Shown here: positions 1 through 10,669 of the stretch, one piece after another
Layout of the letters: every line of letters begins with the position of its first letter
How positions within the stretch are numbered: position 1 is the stretch's first letter
Assembly: GCA_934229535.1 (NCBI GenBank)
Contig: CAKQDS010000006.1
Coordinates: 10,855 to 74,854 of the forward strand
Source: an uncultured Anaeroplasmataceae bacterium
GTDB taxonomy: Bacteria; Bacillota_I; Bacilli_A; Acholeplasmatales; Anaeroplasmataceae
DNA length: 64,000 bases
Direction of reading: 5' to 3'
Notes under the pieces: model-generated
The model's input: the letters and a program-made list of their open reading frames with translations, nothing else
Databases searched by the model: none
Told to the model about the DNA's origin: nothing
Made by a program: the position numbers and the translations under genes

Positions 1-3000
1 TATTATAAGCTGTTAAGCCATTAGTTACAATTTCTTCATAAGTAAGAGTAACAACCTTAACATTCTTCATCTTCTCATATGCTTCAATGAAGGTAATCAT
101 TGAGCTATCCATTGCTTCATAGCTTCCTCTTTCAGCTTGAGCTACATTACCAAAATATACCTGATAAGTTAAAGCATCATAGCCACTTAAATTAGCATTA
201 TTAGGTAAAATCATCTTAATTGGATCCTTTGATCCTAAAAGTGCAATGAAATTATAATAGCAAAGCTCCAAATTGAATAAATCAAATTGATTATGAAGTA
301 AACCATAGCCAGGTGCATCCTCATCTAATTCAGCATTTTTATTATAAGAATTTTCTAATACTGGCGCAACACTGCTTCTAAATTCAACAACATTTAAGTT
401 ATTGTAATTATAGAAAGCATAATTGCCAATTGATTTTAAGCCATCAGGTAAAATAATTTTTTTAACATACTTGTTTTCATTTCCAGCATATAAATCAATT
501 CTTACTGTACCCTCTTTAACATTTAGAGTATCAAAATATTTATTAGCAGGTACAGCCTTTAGCTCTAAGCCTTCATTTTTCAATGTTGTATATAAAATTC
601 CTTCATCAAGTAAAGCATAATCATTTATTTTACCAGTTGTCTTTTCAACATCATTATCTATATAACTAAACGTCATAAGACCACTACATCCTAAGAAGGC
701 AATTGGTGCGACCATTTTAATTTGTTTAGATAAAGTGAACTTAACAAGTGATTTATTATTTTGGAATGCTGCAATGCCAATAGTGCTAAGAATTGGTGCA
801 CTAATACTTGTAATATTGGCATTTTGGAAAGCATAGTCACTAACCTTAGTTAAATTATTCATAACTAAATTACCAGTAACACTTGTTGTAGCAAAAGCAC
901 CAACACCAATTTCTTTTACATTTGTCAAATCAACATTTGTAAGAATTACATCAGATGTAAATGCATAATCACCAATAGTCTCAACATTTTCTAAATTAAT
1001 TTCCGTTAGACTTTCACAGCCTGTAAAGAAATAACTGCCAATATTCTTTAAATTATTAGGTAATGTTACACTTTGAAGATTAATACAATATGCAAACATT
1101 AAATTTCCAACCTTCTTTAGACTTTCAGGAAGTGTAATTGAAAGTAATCCTTGACAACCAACAAATACACCATCGCCTAATTCTTCTAAAGTATTTGGAA
1201 GTGTAATTTCTTTAATAACTGGTGCAGCACTATTTTGATTATAGCGACCAAAAGCACCCTCACCTATACTTTTAACAACAGGAACATCTACTCTACTTAG
1301 TGACTGACAATCAGCAAAGGCATAGCGACCAATTGTTTTAACATTGGTTAAAATTGCTGACTTTAAAGCAATACAGCCATAGAATGTTTCATCCTCAATT
1401 GATTCATCAGTTTTACTTAAATCAATAGTTGCAAGAGAAATATCATAAGCAAAGCAGTCCTTGCCAAAATGAACGTTTCCATCAACTGGCATATTAACCT
1501 TCTTTAAATAAGAACATTTTTGGAAAGCACCAAGACCAAATGTAGAATTTTCACCAATTGTAACATTTTCAAGCTTAGCTGTAAAGAATGCTCCCTCACC
1601 AAATTTTGAATTAGCCGCAAGAGTAACTTCTATTAAGCCTGTAGCTCTAAAAGCATAATCACCAGCTTCTACCATTGAAGTAGAATTAGTAATATTCTTT
1701 AAATTATCAAGTCCAGCAAAGGCATAATTTCCAATTTTAACATTACCATTTTCAGGTAAAACAACTGTATTTAAATTAGGACAATTTGCAAAGGCATAAT
1801 CGCCAACAATAGTATTAACATTATTTATAATAATTGTTTGAACGCTTGAAGAATTAAAAGCACCTGAAGATATAATTTCATATTTATTAGGGATGCTATA
1901 TTCTGTCTTTTCATTTATACAAGCAAGAATAATTGTATTTCCATCTTTATTTAATAATAAGCTTCCATCCGCATTATAATATGGATTATTTTCATTTACA
2001 ATAAATGAATTTAAAGCTGTGTCTGCAAATGCAAGACCTGAAATTTTCTCTAAATAGGTTTTTTCATTCAATGTAATAGTTGTAAGATTATTACACTTAT
2101 AGAAAGCATAATTACTAACTGTAACATTGGAATTAGGTAAATTGAAGTTTACAAGTGAACTATCATTATAAAATGCTTGCTCACCAATTAAATCAATTTT
2201 CTTCGAATCAAATGCTGTTAAGCTTGTACAATCAGAGAACGCTCCCTTGCCAATACTTATTAAATCATTTGCTAGAGTAACGCTTCTTAAATCAGCACAT
2301 TTAGCAAAACAGAAATCAGGAATATTCTTATTTTCATATATCGTAACACTTTGAAGTCCAGAATTAACAAACATTGCATAGCTTAATTTAGTATTTTCTG
2401 TAAGAACAACACTTCTTAGACTCTTACAGTTCTTAAATACCTCTTTACCACTATTACGAACCTTAGTCAAATCAACACTTGTAAGTCCAGAGCCTTCAAA
2501 TGCTGAAACACCAAGAGCATAACATCTAGATAAATCAACACTTGTTAAAGCCTCACAACCATAAAAAGCCCTCGCACCTATAGTTAAAGCTCTATTAGTA
2601 TTAATTGTTTCAAGCTTAGCATCATTATAAAATGCATATTCACGAATAAAATCACATGAATTTGGTATTGAAACACTTCTTAAACTCTTACAGTTATAGA
2701 AAGCATATTTTCCAATTTCTGTTACACCTTCTGGAATAACAACACTAGTAATAGATGTATTCATACTAGGGATTTTATTCTTATCGTAGTCATCTTCATC
2801 TAATTCAATTGATTGATCAGTATCATATAGACAAAATGCAAATGAACCAATTTGAAGTATTCCCTCATCATCAGGAATTACAACATTACCACCAAGTCCC
2901 TTGTAAGCAACAAGAACTCGATTTTCAATTACAAATTCGCTATTAACCGTAATTCTTAACTTTGCCATTAGATTTGATCCATCAACACTAGCTGTAATAA

Positions 3001-6000
3001 ATGTTGTACCCTTTTTCAAGGCTGTAACAACGCCATTTTCATCAACACTTGCTACATCCTTATTACTTGATGCATATTTTATTTCATATTGGTCTCTAAC
3101 ATACCATGGATCTAAATCTGTATATAATTTAATTTTTTCGCCTGGATAAAAGGCAAGTGAGCTAATAGCTGATAAAAACTTACGATCACCTGTTTTGCCA
3201 ATTTCACTAGTTTGAGCTGAACGTGAATAAGCAAATTCAGTTTCAAAATAATTAAATCTAATAGATTTTATTCTTTCGGATGAAGCACTATCTGTAACAT
3301 TTTTAGCTCTAAGATTCTTTGTTCTCTTTTTGACCTTAATAATTACTACAGCCTGTTTACCATCCATTTGTTCTCTAACAGTTACTGTTGCAACACCTTC
3401 ACCAATACCCTTAACTAAACCTTCGCTAGCTTCACATACATCAGTATTAGAGCTTGACCAAACTAAATGATTTAGGTAAGATTTATCATCATCAACTGTT
3501 TTATCCTTAGTTGCAAGATATTTAGTTAAATCAATAACCTCATCCTCATAAATAGTTAAAATATCTAGGCTTGCGCCATCTAAATTTCCATCCTTTGTAA
3601 ACTTAAAGTCGCCCTTAGTTCCAGGTAGCTGACATAAATATATATTAGAATTCAAAGCATAATCATCAATAGCAAATCCTAACGCACTTGAAATTAATGC
3701 ATCGTCATAAACATCCTCTAAATAATCTGTTATTTCAATTCTAACCTTATTATCAGCTCCTCTTTGGCTGTAAACAGGAATAGGATTTTCTGTTAAGAAT
3801 GTATAAGATGATGAAGAGTTAAAAATAATTGGTGTTACACTCATTACATATTGGTTATCATAAATAACCATATTCATATAATAGCGATCCTTTTTTAGAC
3901 TCTTATCATATATCTTTTCATAAGTAACTTCCTTTAAAACTGGTGCTTCATTATCTAAATAGAAATCAAATTGGAAGGTATTTCTAACATTTGTATTTAA
4001 GCCACCATCACCATAATCAAGTAAGCCTTCCATCTTAAATTCATATTGGCGATTATTTACAAGTTCATATTCTGCACTCTTAAATTTCAAGAAATCATAA
4101 TATGGTATAGGTGACCCACCATTAGCATGAGCCTTTGTAGCATTATAATCAATTTTACTCCAAACAACCTCACCAGTTACCTTATCAGTAATAGTAAAGG
4201 TCATAGTTTTACAATTACGTAGTAATCCAGCATATACTGCAGAAATACCATCAATTGCACCTAAAGTATCAGATAATGCAATATGCTCCTTAGAAGCAGG
4301 AATTGCATCATATTTATCTTCATCAATATCATATAAATAAGTTCCAAGTGGAATAATATAATTATAGTAATATGAGCCATATGGAGTTGTTGCCAAATAA
4401 TCAGCCTTAATTTTATCTTCATCATCAATAGACTTATCATGCGCTTCACTTTCAACCTCATAATAAGTTTTATCGAAAACTGGCGCTTCAGTCCAGTCGC
4501 CATAGAAAGCAAGGAATGGGGCATTCAAATTAACGCCATTCTCTTCTTGATTTATTAGCTTAACAAATCCTTCAACATACATTCCGTAAGGGAAAAGACT
4601 ATCAATTGTCTTCTTATCAGTATCGCTTAGCTTATAAACTAAATTAACCTTAGCAGTTTGATTAGCCTCAATAGTTATAATATTATTTTTTAATGTAGCG
4701 TTTGTTACTGAAGCAGTGAAATTATTAGATAATAATTGAGGTGTTTCAGCAACATGCTTTGAATCAGATGTAGAAACACTTTCAGTCATTCCCACTAAAT
4801 CAAGCTTATAATTTAATGTCTCATTGCTAATATTAACAATGTTAAAGTTCATTTCATAAACGCCATTACGCTTCTTATCATCACCAAGCTCAAGCTTAGT
4901 TCTTTCGTTACCATCAACTGTAATATAAGCCTTTGATGTTGTAGCGTTTTTCAAGCTTGCAAGTCCTGAGCCTTGCTTACGAGGTGAATAAGGATTTCCT
5001 TCTTCATTATCAATAATTGATGTAGTACTCATAAGCATTTGATTAGCCATTACAGAAATTTGTTTAGCACTATAATTTGGATATTTTTCTTTTAAATATT
5101 GACGCATTAAAACCATAATACCACACATATTTGGGCAAGCCATTGATGTACCAGATAAATGATCATATTCATTACCAGGAACACTTGATAAAATGTCACC
5201 ACCATGGGCTGTTATTTCTGGTTTAATTTGAAGTGATGGAGTTGGACCCCAGCTTGAAAAATCAGACATAAATGGTCCAGCCTGATTTTGATAAGAAATT
5301 GTAATCTTACCAGTTTTCTTGCTAGCAAGCTTAACACCATCATCTTTACTTATAGAAATAGTAGGAATATGGTCAGTTTTTCCCATACTCATATTAATAT
5401 CGCCATCAACGTTATTGTAAATAATACAGCCAATTGCGCCAGCATTTTTGGCAAGCATAGCTTTCTCTTCAAATGTATTATCACCACGTTTAACTAGGGC
5501 AATCTTACCCTTTACATCGACACTTTTAAAGCTTACATTTAGACCTGTACCTGGAATAGTAACATAATCCACTGTATATTCCTTGCTTGTGTCCCATTTA
5601 TTTCTCTCATAAATTTCCTTAAAGAAATCATTCTTCTCTGCTGTAATAGAATTAGATTCCGTAAAGAAAAATATGTCATTGTCATTAGCCACTAAATATT
5701 TACTTAAAACTCCACTTATAGAAGCAACTGATAAAGCACTAGCATAGGTAGATGGTGAACCAACAGTTCCACTATCAGGGTTAGTTACAAAATTTGTATT
5801 ACCCTGGCTTCCACCAAAACTTGAAGAATAATCATTTGAGGCAGCTGTAATTAAATTAATACCAGATTTACCAATTTCATCATATACCTTATTTATCTTA
5901 GAGCCATCTTCTTCACGGGCAAAGCCGCAAGATGAACCAAGGCTCATATTTATTGCATCTACTCCTAAAAGAACAGCATCCTCTAGAGCAAGTAAAATAT

Positions 6001-7015
6001 CATCTGTATTAGCTCCAGCATCTAAATCAGGGAAAACCTTCATTAACACTAATTGGGTATTAATTGCAACACCTGTAATAGTATCGCTTGAGCCACCAAT
6101 AATTCCCGCAACGTGAGTACCATGCTCACTATCATATGGGAAAACATCACTATCCTTATCGGCATAATCATATGCATAAGGAATCTTATTAGAATACCAA
6201 ACATCACTTAAGTTTAAGCTTGGTGTTAGGCTATGTGCCTTAGTTTGATTTAAATTTGTAGAAATGTCTTGCATTGAAAAGGCATTAACCTCAGGCTGAT
6301 GCTTAAATACATCATGGCTACAATCAAAACCTGAATCTAATATTGCAACTGAGGTATTATTTCCTGTAAAAGGCACACTACTTGAATCAAAAATACCAGT
6401 TGTAGGATAAACCTCAACATTATTTCTTATTGCACTACCAGCTGATGCAGTAGTAACACTTTCAGTTTTAGGCTTATTATAGGTATCAGAAATTATTGTA
6501 CTCTTTACGCCAGCCAAATTATTTAAAGAATTTAGCTTGCCATAGGTTGTTTTAACTGCCACACCATTTAAAATGGTATCATATGTACCTATAGTTTCCT
6601 TAATTAAATTTCTTTTGTTTAATTTATTAATTAGATTTTCTTGCTCATCCTTAATATTTGCTAGTTGATTTAAACCAACATTTGATTTAGAAAAGTCACT
6701 AACAGATTTATAATCATCAGAATACTTATTATTATAAAGTGTTATTAATGGTTCATTAGATAATTCAATAATAACATTAATTTCATCACTATCTAAATAG
6801 CCATTATTCTCCTTAATATTACCAGCCTTAATTCGAGACATAACCTGGTCTTGAGTTAACTTAACTGAGCTTTCTAGAATTTGAAGCTTTTGAGGATTTT
6901 CATTTTCAGTTGTGGATGAACTTGTTTGGCTGCCTAAGGATCCACCCTGCTTACATGAACATAATGCTAATGCAATTGTTCCCATAAGCAATATGTTAAA
7001 TATTTTTTTCTTCAT
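1..7015 (-). CDS. Giant lipid-anchored subtilase with BspA-type leucine-rich repeats (partial, C-terminus outside window)
   Basis: About 2338 codons are present and the reading frame runs off the left edge. The N-terminus is a lipoprotein signal (basic start, hydrophobic stretch, lipobox LCSC, Cys21). A peptidase S8 domain follows with the catalytic triad in canonical motifs: Asp227 (ILDSGFD), His298 (EHGTHVAG) and Ser624 (SGTSMACPN). A PA-type insert (VKGKIALVKRGD) lies between His and Ser. Next come a C5a-peptidase-like region, Ig-like Big_2 segments (about 1130-1350), and LRR_5/BspA repeats from about residue 1400 to the edge, with recurring AF.NC..L motifs. The start follows a good AAAGGAG site and sits 18 bases after the small membrane gene, so this looks like the last gene of the opp operon. 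By family it should be a surface protease; the LRRs probably bind a partner or substrate. It is a paralog of the 16562-24040 gene. Confidence 0.9.
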   Translation of the reverse strand, partial: MKKKIFNILLMGTIALALCSCKQGGSLGSQTSSSTTENENPQKLQILESSVKLTQDQVMSRIKAGNIKENNGYLDSDEINVIIELSNEPLITLYNNKYSDDYKSVSDFSKSNVGLNQLANIKDEQENLINKLNKRNLIKETIGTYDTILNGVAVKTTYGKLNSLNNLAGVKSTIISDTYNKPKTESVTTASAGSAIRNNVEVYPTTGIFDSSSVPFTGNNTSVAILDSGFDCSHDVFKHQPEVNAFSMQDISTNLNQTKAHSLTPSLNLSDVWYSNKIPYAYDYADKDSDVFPYDSEHGTHVAGIIGGSSDTITGVAINTQLVLMKVFPDLDAGANTDDILLALEDAVLLGVDAINMSLGSSCGFAREEDGSKINKVYDEIGKSGINLITAASNDYSSSFGGSQGNTNFVTNPDSGTVGSPSTYASALSVASISGVLSKYLVANDNDIFFFTESNSITAEKNDFFKEIYERNKWDTSKEYTVDYVTIPGTGLNVSFKSVDVKGKIALVKRGDNTFEEKAMLAKNAGAIGCIIYNNVDGDINMSMGKTDHIPTISISKDDGVKLASKKTGKITISYQNQAGPFMSDFSSWGPTPSLQIKPEITAHGGDILSSVPGNEYDHLSGTSMACPNMCGIMVLMRQYLKEKYPNYSAKQISVMANQMLMSTTSIIDNEEGNPYSPRKQGSGLASLKNATTSKAYITVDGNERTKLELGDDKKRNGVYEMNFNIVNISNETLNYKLDLVGMTESVSTSDSKHVAETPQLLSNNFTASVTNATLKNNIITIEANQTAKVNLVYKLSDTDKKTIDSLFPYGMYVEGFVKLINQEENGVNLNAPFLAFYGDWTEAPVFDKTYYEVESEAHDKSIDDEDKIKADYLATTPYGSYYYNYIIPLGTYLYDIDEDKYDAIPASKEHIALSDTLGAIDGISAVYAGLLRNCKTMTFTITDKVTGEVVWSKIDYNATKAHANGGSPIPYYDFLKFKSAEYELVNNRQYEFKMEGLLDYGDGGLNTNVRNTFQFDFYLDNEAPVLKEVTYEKIYDKSLKKDRYYMNMVIYDNQYVMSVTPIIFNSSSSYTFLTENPIPVYSQRGADNKVRIEITDYLEDVYDDALISSALGFAIDDYALNSNIYLCQLPGTKGDFKFTKDGNLDGASLDILTIYEDEVIDLTKYLATKDKTVDDDKSYLNHLVWSSSNTDVCEASEGLVKGIGEGVATVTVREQMDGKQAVVIIKVKKRTKNLRAKNVTDSASSERIKSIRFNYFETEFAYSRSAQTSEIGKTGDRKFLSAISSLAFYPGEKIKLYTDLDPWYVRDQYEIKYASSNKDVASVDENGVVTALKKGTTFITASVDGSNLMAKLRITVNSEFVIENRVLVAYKGLGGNVVIPDDEGILQIGSFAFCLYDTDQSIELDEDDYDKNKIPSMNTSITSVVIPEGVTEIGKYAFYNCKSLRSVSIPNSCDFIREYAFYNDAKLETINTNRALTIGARAFYGCEALTSVDLSRCYALGVSAFEGSGLTSVDLTKVRNSGKEVFKNCKSLRSVVLTENTKLSYAMFVNSGLQSVTIYENKNIPDFCFAKCADLRSVTLANDLISIGKGAFSDCTSLTAFDSKKIDLIGEQAFYNDSSLVNFNLPNSNVTVSNYAFYKCNNLTTITLNEKTYLEKISGLAFADTALNSFIVNENNPYYNADGSLLLNKDGNTIILACINEKTEYSIPNKYEIISSGAFNSSSVQTIIINNVNTIVGDYAFANCPNLNTVVLPENGNVKIGNYAFAGLDNLKNITNSTSMVEAGDYAFRATGLIEVTLAANSKFGEGAFFTAKLENVTIGENSTFGLGAFQKCSYLKKVNMPVDGNVHFGKDCFAYDISLATIDLSKTDESIEDETFYGCIALKSAILTNVKTIGRYAFADCQSLSRVDVPVVKSIGEGAFGRYNQNSAAPVIKEITLPNTLEELGDGVFVGCQGLLSITLPESLKKVGNLMFAYCINLQSVTLPNNLKNIGSYFFTGCESLTEINLENVETIGDYAFTSDVILTNVDLTNVKEIGVGAFATTSVTGNLVMNNLTKVSDYAFQNANITSISAPILSTIGIAAFQNNKSLVKFTLSKQIKMVAPIAFLGCSGLMTFSYIDNDVEKTTGKINDYALLDEGILYTTLKNEGLELKAVPANKYFDTLNVKEGTVRIDLYAGNENKYVKKIILPDGLKSIGNYAFYNYNNLNVVEFRSSVAPVLENSYNKNAELDEDAPGYGLLHNQFDLFNLELCYYNFIALLGSKDPIKMILPNNANLSGYDALTYQVYFGNVAQAERGSYEAMDSSMITFIEAYEKMKNVKVVTLTYEEIVTNGLTAYN

Positions 7016-7033
7016 TTTATTCTCCTTTTATAA

Positions 7034-7249
7034 TTATCCTAACCAAAGATAAACTAAAAGAAAAGTAATACAAAAACAAATCACCATAATTATCATTAAT
7101 GGTAAATAAGTTTTTAAACCGGCTTTCATAATTACTTTTCTTTCTTCTTTATCAATTGAAATCCTAACTTTTTTCTCTCTTTTTGGCAAACCATCTACAT
7201 CCATATTATAAATAGTATGCCCATCATCATAATATTTATTTTTTTTCAT
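7034..7249 (-). CDS. Small single-pass membrane protein in opp operon
   Basis: A 71-residue protein with a charged, Lys-rich N-terminal half and one C-terminal membrane segment (about residues 47-70, rich in Leu, Ile and Val). I place the start at the ATG at 7249, just after the weak AAGAAG site; an upstream in-frame ATG at 7276 lies deeper inside oppF. The gene overlaps the end of oppF by 14 bases and is followed 18 bases later by the giant subtilase gene, so it is presumably co-transcribed with both. I recognise no family. A tail-anchored orientation with the charged part in the cytoplasm is likely, and a role as a small transporter accessory is only a guess from position. Confidence 0.6.
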   Translation of the reverse strand: MKKNKYYDDGHTIYNMDVDGLPKREKKVRISIDKEERKVIMKAGLKTYLPLMIIMVICFCITFLLVYLWLG

Positions 7250-8375
7250 GCTTCTTAAATTTAGCTTTAATAACATTGATTGGCTTTTTAGCTTCCTTTA
7301 AAGCTTTTTCTTCAGCTAAAGCCTTCATTTTAGCTTCAATTTCATCGCACTTTGCTTCATATTTAGCCATATTTTCCATCATTTCCTTGTTATATTTATG
7401 ACAAGCAACAAAATGATTCTTTCTTGCCTCTAAATATTCAGGCTCCAAAAACTTACATACACGCATACATTCATTACAACGAGTATGGAACTTACAGCCC
7501 TTTGGTGGATTAGCAGGTGAAGGAATATCACCTTGAAGTATTATACGATTCATTTTAACATCAGGGTTTGGAACGGGAACAGCTGAAAATAAAGCCTTTG
7601 TGTATGGGTGAAGTGGCTCAGCAAAAATATCTTCTGTACTTCCAAGCTCCATAACATTTCCAAGATACATTACTAATATATCATCTGTAATATATTTAAC
7701 AACGCTCAAGTCGTGTGAAATAAATACATAAGTTAAGCCCATTTCATTTTGAAGCTGCTTCAACAAATTAATAATTTGAGCTTGAATTGAAACGTCTAGT
7801 GCTGAAACTGGCTCATCACAAATTACAAGCTTTGGATTAACTGCAAGAGCACGAGCAATACATATACGTTGTCTCTGGCCACCACTAAATTCATGAGGAT
7901 ATCGATCATAATATTGAGGCTGAAGTCCACACATCTTCATTATCTTATGAACATGATTAGATACTTCCTCCTTAGGAACAATATGATGAACCTTTACTGC
8001 TTCAGAAATAATTGCACCAACAGTCATACGTGGTGGTAGACTTGAATATGGATCTTGGAATATTAGTTGAATCTCCGTACGAAGCTTACGCATCTCTTTT
8101 TTACTTACTTCACTAATATCGCGTCCATTATAAATTACATTTCCACCATCAATATCATAAAGCTTTAAAATAGTTCTTCCTAAGGTTGTTTTACCACAAC
8201 CAGACTCACCAACTACACCAATAGTTTTTCCGGCCTCTAGCTTAAATGAAACATCATCAACAGCTCTTAAATACATTCTTGGTTTTCCAAAAAAGTTCTT
8301 ATTTAAGGGAAAATATTTTTTTAGGTGATTAACTTCTAAAACATATTTTTTATCAGTAGAATTATTCTCCATCAT
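7236..8375 (-). CDS. oppF: Oligopeptide ABC transporter ATP-binding protein OppF
   Basis: A 379-residue ATPase of the peptide importer family. Walker A (GESGCGKTT), signature (FSGGQRQR) and Walker B (LVICDEPVSALD) are intact. The C-terminal oligopeptide-transporter extension contains the cysteine cluster CKFHTRCNECMRVC, which in this family can hold an iron-sulfur cluster. A charged helical tail rich in Lys, Glu and Ala follows and is longer than usual. The start at 8375 is chosen because AGGAGGG lies five bases upstream; the longer reading from 8393 begins inside that site. It overlaps oppD by 14 bases. It should pair with OppD to power peptide import through OppB-OppC. Confidence 0.93.
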   Translation of the reverse strand: MMENNSTDKKYVLEVNHLKKYFPLNKNFFGKPRMYLRAVDDVSFKLEAGKTIGVVGESGCGKTTLGRTILKLYDIDGGNVIYNGRDISEVSKKEMRKLRTEIQLIFQDPYSSLPPRMTVGAIISEAVKVHHIVPKEEVSNHVHKIMKMCGLQPQYYDRYPHEFSGGQRQRICIARALAVNPKLVICDEPVSALDVSIQAQIINLLKQLQNEMGLTYVFISHDLSVVKYITDDILVMYLGNVMELGSTEDIFAEPLHPYTKALFSAVPVPNPDVKMNRIILQGDIPSPANPPKGCKFHTRCNECMRVCKFLEPEYLEARKNHFVACHKYNKEMMENMAKYEAKCDEIEAKMKALAEEKALKEAKKPINVIKAKFKKHEKK

Positions 8376-9540
8376 TTTTTCCCTCCTCATCATATAAATA
8401 ACAAGCTACATAATGAGTATCTGTAACTTTTCTAAGTTCTGGCACAGAGCCATTGCATTTTTTGATACATTTGTCACAACGATTTTTAAAATAACATACA
8501 TCAGGTAAATTAATAGGATTTGGTACAGAGCCTGGTATTGAATATAAAGGCTCCTTACTACTCATATTAATTACAGGCTTACTCTTTTGAAGACCAATTG
8601 TATAAGGATGTAATGGATTATGGAAAATTTCTGAAACAGTACCTTTCTCAATTACCTTTCCAGCATACATAACTACAACATAGTCAGCCATCTCAGCAAT
8701 AACACCTAAATCGTGGGTTATTAACATTATTGAGCAGCCTTCCTTCTTTTGAAGGTCTCTTAAAAGCTCCAATATTTGAGCTTGAATTGTAACATCAAGC
8801 GCTGTTGTTGGCTCATCAGCAATAATTAACTTAGGATCTCCAGCAAGTGCCATTGCAATCATAACACGCTGACGCATACCACCTGATAATTCATGAGGAT
8901 ATGATTTATAGACACGTTCAGGCATTGATATACCAACCTTATTAAGCATATCAATACTATGAGCTTTTGCATCCTCCTTAGAAATTCCTTTATTATGAAC
9001 AAATGAAACCTCATCAAGCTGATAACCAATAGTAAATACTGGATTTAAGCTTGTCATAGGCTCTTGGAAAATCATTGTTATATCCTTACCACGAATTTTA
9101 TAAATATCCTTAGTTGGCATTCTTGCGATATCATAGGCAAGCTTATTGCCCATTTCATCATTGCCTAAAGAATCAGAATTAAATCTTATTTCCCCACCAA
9201 CAATTTGGCCCTGTGGTGATTGAACAAGCTGCATAATTGATAAAGATGTTACACTCTTACCACAGCCTGATTCACCAACGACACCAACAATTGAATTTTT
9301 AGGAATATCAAATGATACACCATTAACACTCATAACAGTTCCATTGTCTGTAAAGAAAACTGTCTTAAGGTTATCAATTTCTATCAAATTGTTAGAATCC
9401 TTCATTGTTGTTGTATATTCGCTTGAGTCCTTTTTCTTTCTTTTTAAGCCCTCGTAATATTTCATTTCTTTAATATTATGTTTAATGATAGCTCTACTTT
9501 CTTTTATAGAAATATAGCCATTGTCTTTTTTTTCTTTCAT
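8362..9540 (-). CDS. oppD: Oligopeptide ABC transporter ATP-binding protein OppD
   Basis: A 392-residue ATPase with Walker A (GESGCGKS), signature (LSGGMRQR) and Walker B (LIIADEPTTALD), plus the C-terminal oligopeptide-transporter segment with CYFKNRCDKCIKKC. There is a polar N-terminal extension of about 50 residues before the ATPase core (first strand around IEIDNLKTVFF) that standard OppD proteins lack. The ATG at 9540 is preferred over the longer reading because GGAGG sits six bases upstream and it clears the end of oppC by 10 bases. It works with OppF as the motor of the peptide importer. Confidence 0.93.
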   Translation of the reverse strand: MKEKKDNGYISIKESRAIIKHNIKEMKYYEGLKRKKKDSSEYTTTMKDSNNLIEIDNLKTVFFTDNGTVMSVNGVSFDIPKNSIVGVVGESGCGKSVTSLSIMQLVQSPQGQIVGGEIRFNSDSLGNDEMGNKLAYDIARMPTKDIYKIRGKDITMIFQEPMTSLNPVFTIGYQLDEVSFVHNKGISKEDAKAHSIDMLNKVGISMPERVYKSYPHELSGGMRQRVMIAMALAGDPKLIIADEPTTALDVTIQAQILELLRDLQKKEGCSIMLITHDLGVIAEMADYVVVMYAGKVIEKGTVSEIFHNPLHPYTIGLQKSKPVINMSSKEPLYSIPGSVPNPINLPDVCYFKNRCDKCIKKCNGSVPELRKVTDTHYVACYLYDEEGKNDGE

Positions 9541-9550
9541 GCTATACCTC

Positions 9551-10657
9551 CTACTTCTTCGCTCTTGGATCCATTGCATCACGTAAGCCATCACCAATGA
9601 AGTTAAAGCCTAAAACAGCAATTACAATTAAAATACCTGCAGGAAGCCACATATTTACATGATATAATAAAACTTCTCTAACATTAGCTGTTGCAATCAT
9701 TGTTCCCCAAGCTGCCTTAGGTAATTGTACACCAAGTCCTAAATATGATAATGTTGACTCATAAAGAATAACACTACCAAGTCCAAGTGTCATTGATACA
9801 ATTAATTGAGGCATAACATTTGGAATTAAGTGCTTAAATATTTTTCTTGGAGTAGATAATCCCATAACCTCGGTTGCAGTAATATATTCCTGCTCCTTTA
9901 AATAAAGAATTTGACCTCTTACAAGTCTTGCAACACCACTCCAACTAAACAAGGTTATTATTATCATTAAGAAATAAATACGTTTATCAGCAGATAAATT
10001 CCATGAATCAAGTACAGCCGAAGCAATTAATAAAATAGGTAATGTTGGTATACAGTTAAAGATATCAACAATACGCATAATCAGATTATCAACCCAGCCG
10101 CCAAAGAATCCGGATATTCCTCCAAGTAAAACACCTATTAGGGTTTCCAAAATAACTACAATAAAACCAATGGTAAGAGAAATTCTTCCTCCATACATTA
10201 GTCTAGTAAAGACATCCATTCCTTTATCATCAGTTCCAAGTAGATGATTAATTGAAGGATCAGCTTTATCATTAATATTGCTTATAAATTCAATAACCTC
10301 GGTAATATTGATAGTTTTTCCATTTTCATCAGTGACCTGATATGTCTTTTCAATATATTCAATCTTAGGATTTCTATCAACACCGGTTTCACCCCAAGTT
10401 CGATACATTAAAGGTCCTAAGAATGAAAATAAGAATAAGAAAACAATCATTATAATACCAACAATAGATAGCTTTGATCTAAAGAATCGACGCATAATTA
10501 AGCGCATTGGACTGATTTCTTTATAACGATTACTAAATTCATCGTTATTTTCTTCATTTTCAGGTTCAGTCTTTTTAGGTTCTTCCTTTATTTCTTTAAC
10601 TTCTTTTTTCTTATTGAACATTTTTTTCAAATTATTAAATGATTCTTTTATTGTCAT
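9551..10657 (-). CDS. oppC: Oligopeptide ABC transporter permease OppC
   Basis: A 368-residue inner permease. After a long, highly charged cytoplasmic N-terminus (about 60 residues) there is a first membrane span, an external loop of about 75 residues containing the typical HLLGTDDKGMDVFTRLMYGG motif, and then five further spans with the binding-protein-dependent transport fold. The EAA-type loop that contacts the ATPase is visible around ATEVMGLSTPRKIFKHLIPN. I start at the ATG at 10657 with AGGTG six bases upstream; a GTG at 10666 is an alternative. It overlaps neither neighbour and follows oppB by 12 bases. Confidence 0.92.
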   Translation of the reverse strand: MTIKESFNNLKKMFNKKKEVKEIKEEPKKTEPENEENNDEFSNRYKEISPMRLIMRRFFRSKLSIVGIIMIVFLFLFSFLGPLMYRTWGETGVDRNPKIEYIEKTYQVTDENGKTINITEVIEFISNINDKADPSINHLLGTDDKGMDVFTRLMYGGRISLTIGFIVVILETLIGVLLGGISGFFGGWVDNLIMRIVDIFNCIPTLPILLIASAVLDSWNLSADKRIYFLMIIITLFSWSGVARLVRGQILYLKEQEYITATEVMGLSTPRKIFKHLIPNVMPQLIVSMTLGLGSVILYESTLSYLGLGVQLPKAAWGTMIATANVREVLLYHVNMWLPAGILIVIAVLGFNFIGDGLRDAMDPRAKK

Positions 10658-10669
10658 CTCTCGCACCTA